Shown piece by piece: positions 47,520 to 59,564 of a DNA stretch of 64,000 nucleotides. The notes beneath the pieces were generated by a model, which did no database searches, was not told the DNA's origin, and saw only the letters and a program-made list of their open reading frames with translations. The first letter of the stretch is position 1, and every line of letters begins with the position of its first letter. The stretch is from positions 29,851,777 through 29,915,776 of the forward strand of contig OX352761.1 in the NCBI GenBank assembly GCA_947095585.1. The letters are read 5' to 3'. The position numbers and the translations under genes are program-made. This stretch comes from Nephrocerus scutellatus. Its lineage: Eukaryota > Arthropoda > Insecta > Diptera > Pipunculidae.

Positions 47520-49585
47520 GGTGCTAAGCCACTTTACCTAGACTAGAAACGCTAGACCATTCTCACTTGCAATTTTAGCCTACATATATAAGGATTTATG
47601 CACATAGTTGCCCGGGGACCACCACTAGGAGGTAGAGCAAGCACTAACATCACGAACGCTACTGGCCCAAACCAAGTTTTGAGCAATCACTAGTTTCCCA
47701 ATCATCGCAATGCAGATCCTGAAGCTACTAATTGAACAGAGATTTTTAATGACTTTTTTTCAATGAATTTAATTATATTATTATTATGTAGAATGAGAAC
47801 CTAAAATAAAGAAATAAAATGTATTTCTCTTTAAATTTGACAGGTAACACAATGACAAACTAAAAAAACAAAAATTTTGTTTCTTTCTTAAAAATTTCAT
47901 TTCAATTTCGAGTTAGATCCGGTGCGGCAGCGTGAAAAAATGGCCTCGGTGCAGCAATAAGCAATGACATTTTTACTTTTGCCTTTTATGACTGCAACAA
48001 TTCGTTCAATTTGCCATACAATTTGTGGGACAAAAAACAAAAATGAACGTCAACGCAAATGTGCCGCTCCTTACGAGTTCTAACAAATGCACCTGCATGC
48101 AAACGGAGCAATGATATCAATAAAAACTCAATTTATATTTCCAAAGTACCGCGGCGTACATTTGCCGGGCTGAGACCACTTCAGCGGTAGAAACATTCTC
48201 GGAACAATTTCAAATTACTTTATTGTTAAAAAAATACAATGTATTTGTGTGTGTGTGTCTGTGTGTGTTACAACCACATAATTAAAACCCATAAATACTT
48301 AACTTTGTGCCGAAGCAAATAAAACGCAAATTAAATAATTTCTTTTGTTGTTGTTTTTGGGTGCTCCTCTAGCTGGTTGTTGCTCCACATTAATACAGTT
48401 ATTTTTGTCAGTGAACATTTATAGTTGTATGGTGTGTATGTGTGTGCGTGTCATACTTGAAGGTTTCTGGCATAAAAAAGCTTCGCGTTTACTTTTCCAT
48501 GGGTGAACGAGTGGGCCCAGCCCGGCACCAACACTAGCAGCTGCTAACGCAACTGATTGTGTCCTGTGCCTGTCGTATGCTTCAGCTTAAGCGGCAACAT
48601 TTTATTTGTTCCAACAGAGTATAATTCTATAACGTGGCGGATAGCAGCACTGGGCTGAGCGAGAGTAGCCGATCCATTGCTGTACTCACGTACGTACTCT
48701 GGCAAATTGCCGACAAATTATGTCAACTGGGATTTTGTGGATTCTCGCTTTGTGATTGGTGGCTGTATGTATCCTTTTCGTTTTTAACTGCATTCCATTT
48801 TCAGCACGAGCTTTTTTTTTTTCTTTCTTTTATTTCGCTGACGCCTCCGCACCCCATCATTCGGACCGTTGTTCTTCCGTTTGTTCCGGTTATGGTCGTT
48901 CGGAATGGAAGTAGGCTTTTGCCGATGACAATAGAGTTGGTTAAATTAAAAAAATATAGGTTAGTGGGAATTTGGATTTTTTGGTGTGATGACACACTTG
49001 GAATGTGCGGGCACACACGGGATGGTAGTAGAGGTGGAACCATCGCGTCATGGAAATCCTGAAATTATGTTTTAAGCTGTGGCAGGCCAATCCAAAAAGC
49101 TAGAATGTGTTAAATACCCTTCCTATCAGAGGACTCATTGCACACACAAACACATGCACAGAAATTTAACCGCATCCATCAAGTGAGCGAGGAACACTTT
49201 TGAATATTCAGTTAAGCAGCGCACAGCTTCTTCCTGGTGCAATTTTATTCACCGGATACGCAGAGTTAACATACATTATATGGAACGGGGACAACTTTTA
49301 ATTGGGATGGGTATTTTACTTCGCAAAAAAATTGTCAAGTCAAATTTAAATAACAATAATTATATCTTGACGAACTATATGACTATTCAACACTCTTACA
49401 ATCAGATGATAGTTTTCAATTTAAATATAGCTATTTCTTCACAAACCTGTTAAACACTATTTTTTGGGGTCATACCTTGCAATCCTATCGAGTTCCATGA
49501 AACATTTTAAAGATAAATCCTTCGATTGGTGCTATCATGGGCATCAACATTATTCAAGATGCCAGGATGTGCAGAAGACAATGCT
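47520..49585. other. Unassigned, possibly single-copy stretch
   Basis: Less AT-rich than average, no repeat shared with the rest of the window. A 142-codon plus-strand ORF at 48634-49062 lacks recognisable motifs and is probably spurious. This is the best place in the window to look for conserved non-coding DNA. Confidence 0.4.
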
Positions 49586-49595
49586 GTAGTGTTTA

Positions 49596-49775
49596 GTGTA
49601 CTTAAGATCGGAGCTCTTCGAAGACGGTCAGGTATATGTGTCTACAAGTCGTGCTAGAACGCTGTGTGGAGTTCGTATAGAAGAACTAGACTGCTCGAAA
49701 CTCAAACGAAAGAAGCCTTGCAACAACGAAGTTTTAGCAGTAATGGATAGAATAAGAAACCACCAACTAGAGAAT
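49596..49775 (+). pseudogene. PIF1-like helicase C-terminal fragment
   Basis: The frame reads LRSELFEDGQVYVSTSRART, then LCGVRIEELDCSKL, KPCNNEVLAVMDRIRNHQLE. This is the terminal helicase block (family form GxxYVALSRVRSLDGLxIEDLD) of PIF1-like proteins, found in Helitrons and other large transposons. VALSR is VSTSR here. About 60 residues remain and nothing upstream is recognised. It is a different piece of the protein from that at 32785-33399. Confidence 0.75.
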
Positions 49776-49879
49776 GCATCAACTTCATATCATCTATTAT
49801 TTGGTATTACAACTTAAACCGGCTTGCGAGTTAAACTTTTTTTTTCTATTTACGACAATGAGTTAATATTTTTAAAAAC

Positions 49880-50335
49880 TTTTATTTAACTAGACTTGAC
49901 CCCTGATCACCTGCTTGTTTCGACTTCCTAAAAGTATTTTTTAACCAACTTTGACACGACCTAGAGAGCCAAAATTTTGTGAACAGTTTAATTCTGAGAA
50001 CCGAGAAACCGGGTGTGACCTGTGTGACGAGTGTAAAATTTTTTTTTTGACTTCTTTAAGGTTCTTTTTAACCAACTTTCACACGGCATAGAGAGCAAAC
50101 ATTTTATGAGCAGCTTAGTCTCATAGCTAAGCTCTGATTCCGTTTGTGATGCGTGTAAAGAGTCGCGTTTGATGCGTTAAATGACGATTTTTTTCGCTTT
50201 TTTGTTCCTATTTAATCAATATTTACACCTTTTAGAGCAGCTAAGACTTATGAGTCATTTCTGAGATCTCACGTGGAATGCGTGTCGCGATTTGTGTTTG
50301 GTGCGTGGGACGCATGGAAAAGTGGATATTTATTT
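49880..50335 (+). repeat. Dispersed CTAGAGAGC repeat, copy 2 (three tandem units)
   Basis: Three diverged units of about 120-150 bp begin near 49932, 50053 and 50205, each with a TTTTTAACCAACTTT-like opening, a CATAGAGAGC/CTAGAGAGC phrase and a GTGATGCGTGT-like close. The left lead-in TTTATTTAACTAGACTTGAC matches copy 1 at 42992. Confidence 0.65.
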
Positions 50336-50639
50336 TTTTATAATTTCAAAACAAAAATGTATTCCTATATCAATGTATACATAAAAGTTTGTATCCGAAA
50401 AACAAAGTTATTTTACCTTTTTTTAAGTTTTGTTTGCATTTCGTTTGAATCAAATCAGCGGAGATTCTGTGCACAACAAACGGTAAACAAGTCCCGTTTT
50501 CAGGCATGTCCACTGCCGGAGACCTACGGGTTAACGAAGTATGATTGCTTTGGTGGAATGGAATCGGAACGAAACGTAGAACAACAAATTGGACGAAATG
50601 GTTATCAGTTTCGTTCTGATCAATAATTGAAGAAAGAAG

Positions 50640-51668
50640 AATAAAATACAACACAAAAAATTGAAATTTTTTATGTAAATGTCCAAAGTTTGAATAAAAT
50701 CGGGTTTTTATTTAAATAAAAATTTTGGGAGCCCCCAGACTCGATTTTAACAAAATTGTTGTCCGAGATAGAGGTTTTTACAATTTGAAGAAAATGAGGT
50801 TATTATAAATTATATGGGCACCACTCGGGCCGAATCACTCAAAAAATGTTGTCCATCCGACGTACACAGTTGTTTAAAATTTGAAGAAAATCTGATAGAC
50901 ATCCATCGGGCCTCAGGGCCCGATAACATCAAAACTTTTACAAAATGTGTTGTCCATCGGAGGTACACAGTTTTTTAAAATTTGAAGAAAATTTAATGAA
51001 ATTTGAAGAAAGAAATTTTTAAAAAAATCATATGGGCACTCCTCGGCCCTCAGGGTCAAATCACTCCAAAAATTTTACAACGAGTTATGTCCTTCGGAGA
51101 TACAGAGGTTTTTAACATTTGAAGAAAATCGGAAATCTCAGACCGCAGGGCCTGATCACTTCAAAAATTGTACAGAAAGTTTTGTCCATCGGAGATACAC
51201 AGGTGTTTAAAATTTGAAAAAAATTATATGGGCACCCCTCGAGCCTCAAGGCCCGATAACTCCAAAAATTTTACAAAAGTTTACTCCATCAGAGATATAC
51301 ATGCGCATAAAATTAAAAAAAACCGGGTACTTTTTTTTATAAAATTTGTATGGGTGCCCTCCAACCCAGGGGCCCGATCACTTCCAAATTATTTACAGAA
51401 AGTGTTGTCGATGGGAGATACACATGCGTATACAATTTGAAAAAATTTACCCGATTTTGTAAAAAATTTGTATAGGAACCCCCGACCCCAAATTTTAATA
51501 GAAAGTATTGTTGCCGGAAATATACATGTGTGCAGTATAATCGGGCATTGGGAAGTGGTTAAAAATTGATCACAAAATCTGACCAGCCAGCCAGCCAGCC
51601 AACCACCCAGCCATCCAGCCAGTCCACAATCCACGGGCACGCGAAGTTAATATAGAGAATTTAAAAAT
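50640..51668 (-). mobile_element. Array-type short repeat, longest copy (about eight units)
   Basis: From the diverged tail block AATTGAAATTTTTTATGTAA at 50658-50677 to the end block GCGAAGTTAATATAGAG (about 51642-51658), with about eight units of AATTTGAAGAAAAT plus TCCATCGGAGATACAC plus a GGCCTCAGGGCC-like GC block. A (CCAG)n proto-microsatellite is at 51581-51625. Unit sizes vary from about 95 to 135 bp. Confidence 0.8.
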
Positions 51669-51674
51669 GGAAGA

Positions 51675-52440
51675 CATTCTTTTTAATGAGTTCCACAAAA
51701 CACATCTGACGGCAGCACTTGGCGAGTGATCGCACTATTTCCCTGTGCAAGCCAGATATCTTACCAGATTATCCTTAACCGCATTGTAAAACAGTAAATC
51801 TAATGCCTCCAGAAACAGATCATTGAGAAATGCATCGAAATTAACTTAACACCCTATGCGATCTTCAGTGACTACGAAGAGGTCTCGTTTCAGTAGTACA
51901 TCTGGAAAGTGCTTGAAAGACACGGAATCCCTCGCACAGTGTAGAGTACAGCATACAGCGATTTTTATTACCGCTGCTGTTCATAGCAGTCCTTAACTGG
52001 GTTCTTAAAATCTTCGAAACGATAACCGTGGGTTTAACTGGAGGGTTTGCCATTTTCTCGACGATCTCCAATATGTAGACCACACCACTGTCTTCGTAAA
52101 AAGACAAAACTGGAAGAGTTACAGACAGAGTCGACGAAGACTAAGTTATGCTAAACATATGCAAATTCTGTATTTTAATGTTCTCTTTACTGCAATGTGT
52201 GCTAAAATTTGATTTAATAGTTAGTTATGAATGATTTTTAAAAAAACTAAATAAAAAGAATACGATTTTTCAGATTTTTTGTAAAAGCCTAGAAAGTTAA
52301 AAATTATTATTTAATTTACGCAGCCAACATAACATTGAACCTGCAGGGGACAAAACTACGAAGAAGGCAACAAACGACCTGCTGGTGAATCATGAAATCA
52401 TTCAACAATCTTAGATTATGGACAAGAGATAATGACTGTT
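51675..52440 (+). pseudogene. RTE-like reverse transcriptase remnant, heavily decayed
   Basis: Reading through frames: TPYAIFSDYEEVSFQ then YIWKVLERHGIPRTV (RT motif A block, FxDYEKAFDSV in the family), then RGFNWRVCHFLDDLQYVDHT (the GIxWxxxxxLEDLDYADDI block with YADD read as YVDH), and near 52330 LNLQGTKLRRRQQTTCW (C-terminal NPQGxRxRGRPxxTW). Order and spacing fit one decayed copy. Catalytic aspartates are lost. Confidence 0.65.
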
Positions 52441-52449
52441 GGAAATAAC

Positions 52450-53330
52450 ATGTGGAAAATATCTTAAAGTTGTTAGAATAACTGTTTTTCTGCAATTTTA
52501 TTGCACACTGAATTTTGGCGCGTGATCTTTTGTATCATGACAATGACTTAGTAATCGGGGAAGCCAGGGACGAACCAAATATGAAGATGATGATGACATA
52601 GTAATAGTTTCCAATAAAGTGGCCATCTAAATAACAATAAAATAAACATAAACATTTTATGTAATTATCAACATTCAAGACGACACGAAAGAATTTACGT
52701 TGCAATTCATGAAACGTTATTGCGACGGCTGCGATACACAATCCCTATTATGAGACAAGAAAAGGTCACGTACATATACATATGTGTATATAATATAAAA
52801 TAAAACGAAGAAAATTTTATTTGTCTTCTAGAGTCCATGGCTCGATATAAACTCCACTCTAATTATATTGCTGGCGCTTTGACAATTTCAGCAAATAGCA
52901 AAAAAAGGGCATAAATAGCGCGCATGAAGTTTGAGTGAATACAATAAAAATGAGCGAAAATCTATAAAGTCCTCTTAACGTCGATAGTGACCGTATTGTT
53001 GTCATTTCAAAAAGACTACCAAAAGACAAGTGTCGAATACATATTAGCTTAAGTGGCGTAGACTGACCCAGCCGTACCTCAAAAGCACAATGTCAAGATT
53101 TCAATAGCAGCTATTGGCAATATTTAAAAGATTGAAAGAGTGAGCCAAACAAAGCGACTTAGACATTTGTGAATCCCTGCCCATTTATGATGTGAAATTT
53201 GCGCTCAAAATAAATAAATAAATGTTGTTATCGATATACGATCATAGAGAAAGATGCTTAGGCCTACTGCCGTAGTCGTCTGTTGCATCTGGATAAGGCA
53301 TCAACGTGAGCAGCTCTTCATGTCTTCAAT
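52450..53330. other. Unassigned stretch
   Basis: Nothing recognisable. Confidence 0.45.
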
Positions 53331-53333
53331 GAG

Positions 53334-53873
53334 CATGTATCTTTATCATCATCATCAGTGCATGTAGAAAGAAACGTTAAAATAAATGTCTTTTTTAGCG
53401 TTGTGTTTATCGTTATTATCATCATAATAATCGGACGACAATGCCGTTCTCAAACCTCTAGGCCTTGCACTCGAACACATATGCAGACTGCGATGGAAAA
53501 CGAAACTTTTATAATTAACCTCAAAGAAAATTACAACGTTATTGTCAGGTTCTAACTTTCTATCACATCTGTGGTAAATATCCTTTACACCAATTACTAT
53601 AAACATGTATCTTTATCATCATCATCAGTGCATGTAGAAAGAAACGTTAAAATAAATGTCTTTTTTAGCGTTGTGTTTATCGTTATTATCATCATAATAA
53701 TCGGACGACAATGCCGTTCTCAAACCTCTAGGCCTTGCACTCGAACACATATGCAGACTGCGATGGAAAACGAAACTTTTATAATTAACCTCAAAGAAAA
53801 TTACAACGTTATTGTCAGGTTCTAACTTTCTATCACATCTGTGGTAAATATCCTTTACACCAATTACTATAAA
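53334..53873 (+). repeat. Exact 270-bp tandem duplication
   Basis: 53334-53603 and 53604-53873 are identical at every base I compared. The unit starts CATGTATCTTTATCATCATC and ends ACACCAATTACTATAAA. The unit length is a multiple of three, so a 60-codon ORF is repeated. No motif in it is recognisable. Confidence 0.97.
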
Positions 53874-53879
53874 CTTCGT

Positions 53880-54450
53880 CTATAAACCTGACGACCCCCC
53901 TCCATAAAACTTTGTCGAATTAATAGATGATCAGGTCTTCAGCAGGTGTACAATAAAACTTTATACTCTCATTTGACATCATTTCAAGCACATGCATAGA
54001 ACTCTAAGTGTCCGGAAACTTTTCACTGCACGTAAGAAAGTTAAAAGTAGGTACTAACGCCAAGAAAAAGATTTGACATCAATGTGTGTAAAGCGACATA
54101 TACCTTATTATAGGGTAACAACAGAGCAAGAGACTTTTGCAGAACTTGTTCTCAACTTATTGTCGAGAAACAATTCAATCGATTCCCCATAAAGTTATGT
54201 CTTTATCGAAAGTGCATGTCCAAAAATCGTGTGTTTTTCTTCCTTACAGAACAAATTAGCAAAGTACAGGCATAATTTTTTACATAACTTTACACGACAT
54301 GATTTTTATTTAATAAAAATTTTCTAAACTTAAATTTAAGATTTTTTTCATAATTGTTTATTGAAACAAAGAAATAATAAGTAATAATTATAAATGAGCT
54401 ATTAACAAATGATACCGAAAAAAGTCAACTTTGTTGAAGTAACTATATTA
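53880..54450. other. Unassigned stretch
   Basis: No supported feature. Confidence 0.45.
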
Positions 54451-54454
54451 AGGG

Positions 54455-54960
54455 AACTGTTATTTTATAATTGCGCTTGCGTCAAGGGTTGCACGGAGGC
54501 GACGTTATGGCAAAAAAGAAGAGAAAACGGGGAGATATTTGATGGCTTGTGGATCATATGGATAAGGGAACATAGAGCTTGGCAACGCATTCCAAATACG
54601 TGTTGTACGGCTAAAGAAAAAATCTCTGAACTTAACAATAGGTCGGAAAATGAGCTTTAGGGTGAAGTGATGAGCTCGTGTTAAGCCGCGAGTATTGCGG
54701 ATGAGTTTATAAACAAGCTGATCGCAAGTGGCTATCTTTTGACAATCGCTGGAGATAGCTGCTATAAAACAGTGACAAGCAGGACACATTCCTGCGAGCG
54801 AATCTTTTAAATTCACAGTGTTTTCAACACCAATAAGTACTAACACTAAGTCCTGAATTGTATATAGCAGATACAAATTATCTTTAGGTGGAACTGAAGC
54901 AATTTTGTGTGCTCCCGCATACACAAAACTAGCAAAAATGCAAAACTAGCTAGCGCTCTA
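54455..54960 (-). pseudogene. Jockey-like element, C-terminal fragment
   Basis: Minus-strand frame: VYAGAHKIASVP, then IRNTRGLTRAHHFTLKLIFR, PIVKFRDFFFSRTTRIWNAL and PSSMFPYPYDPQA. The last 60 residues match the near-intact element closely (NRNTRGALNAHQFTLKPIFG, FSRTTRMWNALPSSVFP). The 3' UTR AACCCTTGACGCAAGCGCAA is also recognisable, so this is the 3' end of a 5'-truncated copy. A long A tail is no longer present. Confidence 0.88.
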
Positions 54961-54964
54961 GTAG

Positions 54965-55435
54965 ACATTGTGGAAGTCCAAGCGAAACTACCATTAAAAG
55001 CTCTTAACATTTTTAACACCTAATTACAAAGTAAATTTTTCTTGCTATCCAAACGACTTCTTACGTAAAGATGAGCTAGCTGTTGTCAACGAACCCAACG
55101 CCCCCGTGCCCTGCGGTATATGGTGTTAACTAATTGAATAGTCTAACCAGCCTTAAAACACACCATGTATTATGAAAATGGTGTAGTAAATCCCGACTTA
55201 AGTCTATAATCCTACTTCCTCCCAAGGAAACCCCAACAGTTGCATTATACAAGACTTCCACACAGAAAAACTGAAATAGATAGATAACTTTTGGTAACTA
55301 AGCGCAAACTCAGCCCGAAATCCTCGAAAATAGCTATCAAAAAGCATAGCTCCCAACACAATGTCCGAGAATCGTTTCGCCATTCTACCAAATGAAGCGG
55401 ATAATGACAAGCCATGTACAAAAGGTATTAAGCCC
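54965..55435. other. Unassigned stretch
   Basis: No supported feature. Confidence 0.4.
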
Positions 55436-55440
55436 TCACA

Positions 55441-55810
55441 AATTTATTTATTTTTTTTATATGAAAAACTTATTGCCAAGTGAGAAAGTACTCCCTGAAT
55501 GACTTCCGCCAGGGCAATAAACTTAATCCTTAACAAGATATCACATTCCTCACGTTTGTAGCCGGCATCAATTTATTTTCTTAGAACGCCATCTGATTCA
55601 TTGAAAAAGCAAAACGGAAAAAGATCACGACTAAAAACGCCGCGAGTCCAATGCTTTAATCAAATTTAAATTTAAACTTAACCAAGAAAATATTACAAAT
55701 AATTACTAAATTGAGCCTTCAAATTTCTTGGAACCTCTGTAGACTGTAGTACAAATCTGTCCTTGTGCAACTTGACGTCTTCCTTGAAGTTCAACAACTC
55801 GATACGCCTT
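55441..55810 (+). repeat. Uncharacterised dispersed repeat H, copy 2
   Basis: Partner of 17125-17545, same orientation, with CTTATTGCC (about 55469) and GGCAATAA (about 55514) again able to pair. The loop sequence differs from copy 1 but the stem is kept. Confidence 0.75.
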
Positions 55811-55874
55811 AAAAACGAAAAAATGCCACAACTTTTGTGGACGATACAGTAATTATAACCTCTCAAAGAGACAT

Positions 55875-56094
55875 CGCTTTCCGTGACAATTTATTACTCA
55901 CAGGCGTTTGTCAGGTATTCGCAAGAGGTGGGACACCGTGAAAAATACTTTTGGTGTTACAGAAATTCGAATCACGAACCTACTGCTCTTATCAACTGAG
56001 CCACGGGCTCCATTTGTGTGCAAAAATATACATGCTCAACACAAATGGTTGCGAGAAGCTAGGCCTTAGACCGCAGTGGTCTGTCGCACTGAAT
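55875..56094. mobile_element. Rearranged tRNA-derived SINE with inverted tail
   Basis: 55875-56009 is the SINE head and body on the minus strand (GGTGGGACACCGTGAAAAAT, B box region ATTCGAATCACGAAC, A box region AACTGAGCCACG). From 56010 the sequence is the SINE tail in the opposite orientation: CCATTTGTGTGCAAAAATAT, ACACAAATGG, GCGAGAAGCTAGGCCTTAGA, GGTCTGTCGCACTGAAT. Normal copies have head and tail in one orientation. The junction falls at the CCATTTGTG/CACAAATGG palindrome. Confidence 0.82.
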
Positions 56095-56099
56095 TTCCC

Positions 56100-56585
56100 C
56101 ATTATCCCATATTCGTACTCGTACTAGGACTTTAAATACTTAGACATTAATCTCGATCGACGTCTCACTTGAAGTTAGTACATAAGCACATACGAAATCA
56201 GTCCAAATCCAACTTAAATTTTAATCACTCTATTGGTTACTAAACACTCTACTGGTCACGGTACAGTCAACTGGAAATCCATCCCAACCCTTTTCTAGAA
56301 ACATCTTTACCGCAAAAAGGCACAAACGATTGAAGAAAAGAGATACTCTAATTGTTAGATTTTTTCAGATTTGATTCTCTCTTAAAATTCTAAATCACAT
56401 CTTTGTTTAAAATATGATAGTTCAATACACTGGTTTATAAGTCCCTTAAATTTGATAATTTATTGTAATAATCTACGATTGATATATATAAAAAAAATTA
56501 ACTTAAAATATATCTGAATATGTAATTCAAAGAACTAAACTAGGTAATTATATAAGAGTCAATTGAAAATATAGCTAAGTCTTAT
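56100..56585. other. Unassigned AT-rich stretch
   Basis: No supported feature. Confidence 0.4.
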
Positions 56586-56589
56586 ATGT

Positions 56590-57120
56590 GGTCATACCAT
56601 CAAAGCTTGTCGTTTAGGCATATACCGAGATACCGAGAATTGCGAGTTTTATGATGCGATTAGTTTTTAGCTTTAATCTGTCCTAAATAAACTTCGATTG
56701 AGCGGCCCGAAAGATAGTTATTAATCCAATGAAGCAGTTTGTCATCGACCATAAATACCTGAACTTTTCGCGTCAGGAAGAAAAAAAAAGATAGATGGAA
56801 AGGCTTACAGAATGCCAGCTTTGAAGAACACCTGTTCAGAACTAGTGGAGAAAAACTATCTGCTCCAGCAAATTTATGTATATTAAGATCACTAAAAACT
56901 TCAGCAGCTGTCCTATAGAACTAGCTGCAAAATGTTCAGAAAGCATGTTGGCTTTGTCCTTAGAGCTAACAGCTGAAATGTCATTATAAATGAGCTTTCA
57001 AATTAAATTGCCTCAATTTTTAGTCATTGGTAATTTTACTCGCCATTTCGCAACCCTGGATTTTGATTCTTCTGTTCAAGAAGCTTCAAAAACTGGCAAC
57101 AGGAATTCTATCAACTAACT
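56590..57120 (-). pseudogene. Jockey-like element, internal fragment with deletions
   Basis: On the minus strand DNA and protein match the near-intact element in order: CATTTATAATGACATTTCAG (compare 7200-7219) and GACAAAGCCAACATG, then FSDLNIHKFAGADSFSPLVL, NRCSSKLAF, FHLS, then after a gap VDDKLLHWINNYLSGRSIEV, and after another gap AILG...LNDKL. The RT palm with the active site is deleted. Confidence 0.85.
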
Positions 57121-57124
57121 GACT

Positions 57125-58475
57125 AACCTGGTTAACGAATAGATTTTCTCTTGAAAAGAAAAGGGTAATTTTCGCAAATATACAAAAATTTGCTAATATT
57201 TATAATATAATATATATAATATAACCATATATAACAGGAAAATAAAGCTTATGCTTATCAATACAAATTTATACTTTACGAATTTGCATAGAACGTTCTC
57301 AGTTTATATTTGAAATAAACTTTTGACAAATGGAGAATGTTACAAGTACAAAGTTGATCAATGCATACAAATATTTGTTAAATTATTGACTGAAAATAGA
57401 CGTTCTGTGACAAATGTGTAAAAAAAACTCTCACAGTTTATAGTCCTCATACGAGAGCCTTACCCTGAATTAATGTAAATATTTGGAAGATAATAGAAAT
57501 CGACATTAAAACGGAATGACATCCTAATGATACCCGATTTCTTTGATGATTATTAAGTATCAAAAAAAGACATTTTAATTACTGACTAATTGAAATCCTT
57601 AAAAATTCCTTTAATGAAAGACCACGGTTCATGCAATTAAATGAAAAATATCCTTCTTAATGAGAATCAACGTACTCAACGCACGGGTAGCATAACAGGC
57701 TTACGAAGCGAATATAAGGACAAGGAAAAATTTAAAAGCTCCTGCAGCTAATTTTCATTTCGTCCATCATCATCAGCCATGGTCGTCATCCAAACTATAA
57801 ATTAATTTTATGCACTGTATATGGATATAGGTTACTTAATTATCTGAGACAAGAATAAAAACAAATGAGAATATAAAAAAATAATCCAAAACAAAATCTC
57901 CCGTCGTAATCCGTCGTTACGCTTGGCTTCTTTATGCAAAGCATCAATTATCCACATTTCAACTTTGAAGGTTCTTTCAACGGCAGTCGTGGATGGTGTC
58001 GTCCACCTTGTCATCGTCATAGTACTCATTTCGGCTTTTCATTATTATTCAGAGAAAAAAGGTAAATTCCCAAATCCACTATAAACCAGACAGAATCCCA
58101 ACGCTTGTGGGATTCCTCTCGTTTTTTGTGCGCATTAATTAAAAATTCATAATTATTACAACATCGGGAAGAAGAAAGAAAATTGCTTGCGTACGGATGC
58201 ATTGGTTGATAAACGAAGGTCGCGCTGATACAGTGATGGATCCCTTTAGTTGTTCTGACGTCGACTTTTTCGATTATTAAAGTTTTAAAATGTCAAAAAA
58301 AATGTATCTTCTACATAAAAACATTTTTTTTGCATTATACTACAATCTTTAGTAAAATAAAAATTAAATTACAACCTTTTTTTATACGCATATCATAACA
58401 CATAAAATATCGGGAGAGTAACGAAAATAGATAAAAATCCCATTGATACAATGTCCCAAAATCATCAATCGTCAT
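57125..58475. other. Unassigned AT-rich stretch
   Basis: No supported feature. Confidence 0.45.
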
Positions 58476-58479
58476 CAAA

Positions 58480-58585
58480 ATCCCAATTTGCAATTACAAT
58501 TTTTCCTGTACATGGGATTTTGTAAAATGGGAATTTGCTAATTGGGATTTTGTAAATTTGGGATTTTGTATTTGGGAATTTGACA
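58480..58585. repeat. Degenerate GGGATTTTGTAAAT repeat
   Basis: About six imperfect units of 13-18 bp of the form TTGGGATTTTGTAAA. Confidence 0.75.
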
Positions 58586-58599
58586 GTATGGCGAAGGTG

Positions 58600-59210
58600 A
58601 AAGTGTTGTGAGACCAAAAAGGGCAAAATGATATTTCGTCCAGAATTTAGGAGAGGTAGAATTTGCAAGACCTTCGCACTTTTTTCAATATATCGAAAGA
58701 TATTTGAAGCCTATTAGTAAATATCTGGATGTTCAGGTCATCACAAGACTTTGGTATTTAGGTTACGGAAAACTTACAAAAATTTTTAACATTTTGACAC
58801 TTTTTTGTAGATTTCTTCACTGTTCTCACAAAGACCTATCTCCAACGAACTATCAATTACCAAGACGGGAATTAATACAGCCGGGATATTCTGTGAATTA
58901 TAAAATTTAGTAAACCTCTTGCTTTTACACTTTACAGAGGTTATATAGGGATCTAAACATTAAAATCGATACTAGTTCATACGAGGGCTAAGACTTTAAA
59001 CTGTTAAAAATGGGATGCCGTTTTCCCCATTCCCGAATCATGTTAGAGCGAATACGCGTTGTAGTAGTGCCCTGCTGTACGAAGGTTGCCTATGTTATAA
59101 TGCGTGGACGGAAATCAGAAAAAACTAAAAAGTCACAATTCAGCATTTTAGCTAGTGTTTTGAAATTAACCTTTTACTTTCTCTTACATAGTAAAAGGAA
59201 GTATAGTAAT
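58600..59210. other. Unassigned stretch
   Basis: No supported feature. Confidence 0.4.
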
Positions 59211-59212
59211 CA

Positions 59213-59560
59213 TGAAAATTTTCGAACTCGGGATTTTTGCAGATTTACCTATTACCGTATCTGCTGAGTCAGAAAAAGCGAAAAAAAATTTGTCTGTCTG
59301 TCTGTCTGTGTCTTTTCTACAGCCCAGACTGAACTTATGGCGATGAAAATTCATATTTAAGCTTTTTACATAAATTGTGAGGGGCCAGTTGATTTTGACG
59401 GAAATCTGAAAGTGACAGTTTGCAGATAACTCAAAAAATAAAGCACTTAGGAAAAAACTGTTAAGTGCATAAGAAATTTAAACAACAAAAAAAAATATAT
59501 ACATTTATTGAAGAATCCGACACCGTCTGTAAAAGAAAGTCGTGTTGTGTTTCATCTTAA
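59213..59560 (-). mobile_element. Short dispersed repeat R, uninterrupted copy
   Basis: The minus-strand text runs from CACAACACGACTTTCTTTTA (near 59553) to CCGAGTTCGAAAATTTTCAT (59213). It matches 15612-15685 joined to 16170-16510, without the array-type insertion. The (GTCT)n tract at 59291-59308 is longer than in the other copy. Confidence 0.75.
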
Positions 59561-59564
59561 AATA

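Noticed and set aside
48634..49062. 142-codon plus-strand ORF
   Set aside because: No recognisable domain, hydrophobic low-complexity stretches, poly-T run inside it, and an ORF of similar size on the opposite strand.
53358..53825. Duplicated 60-80 codon ORFs
   Set aside because: They duplicate because the DNA is an exact tandem repeat; no motif supports coding.
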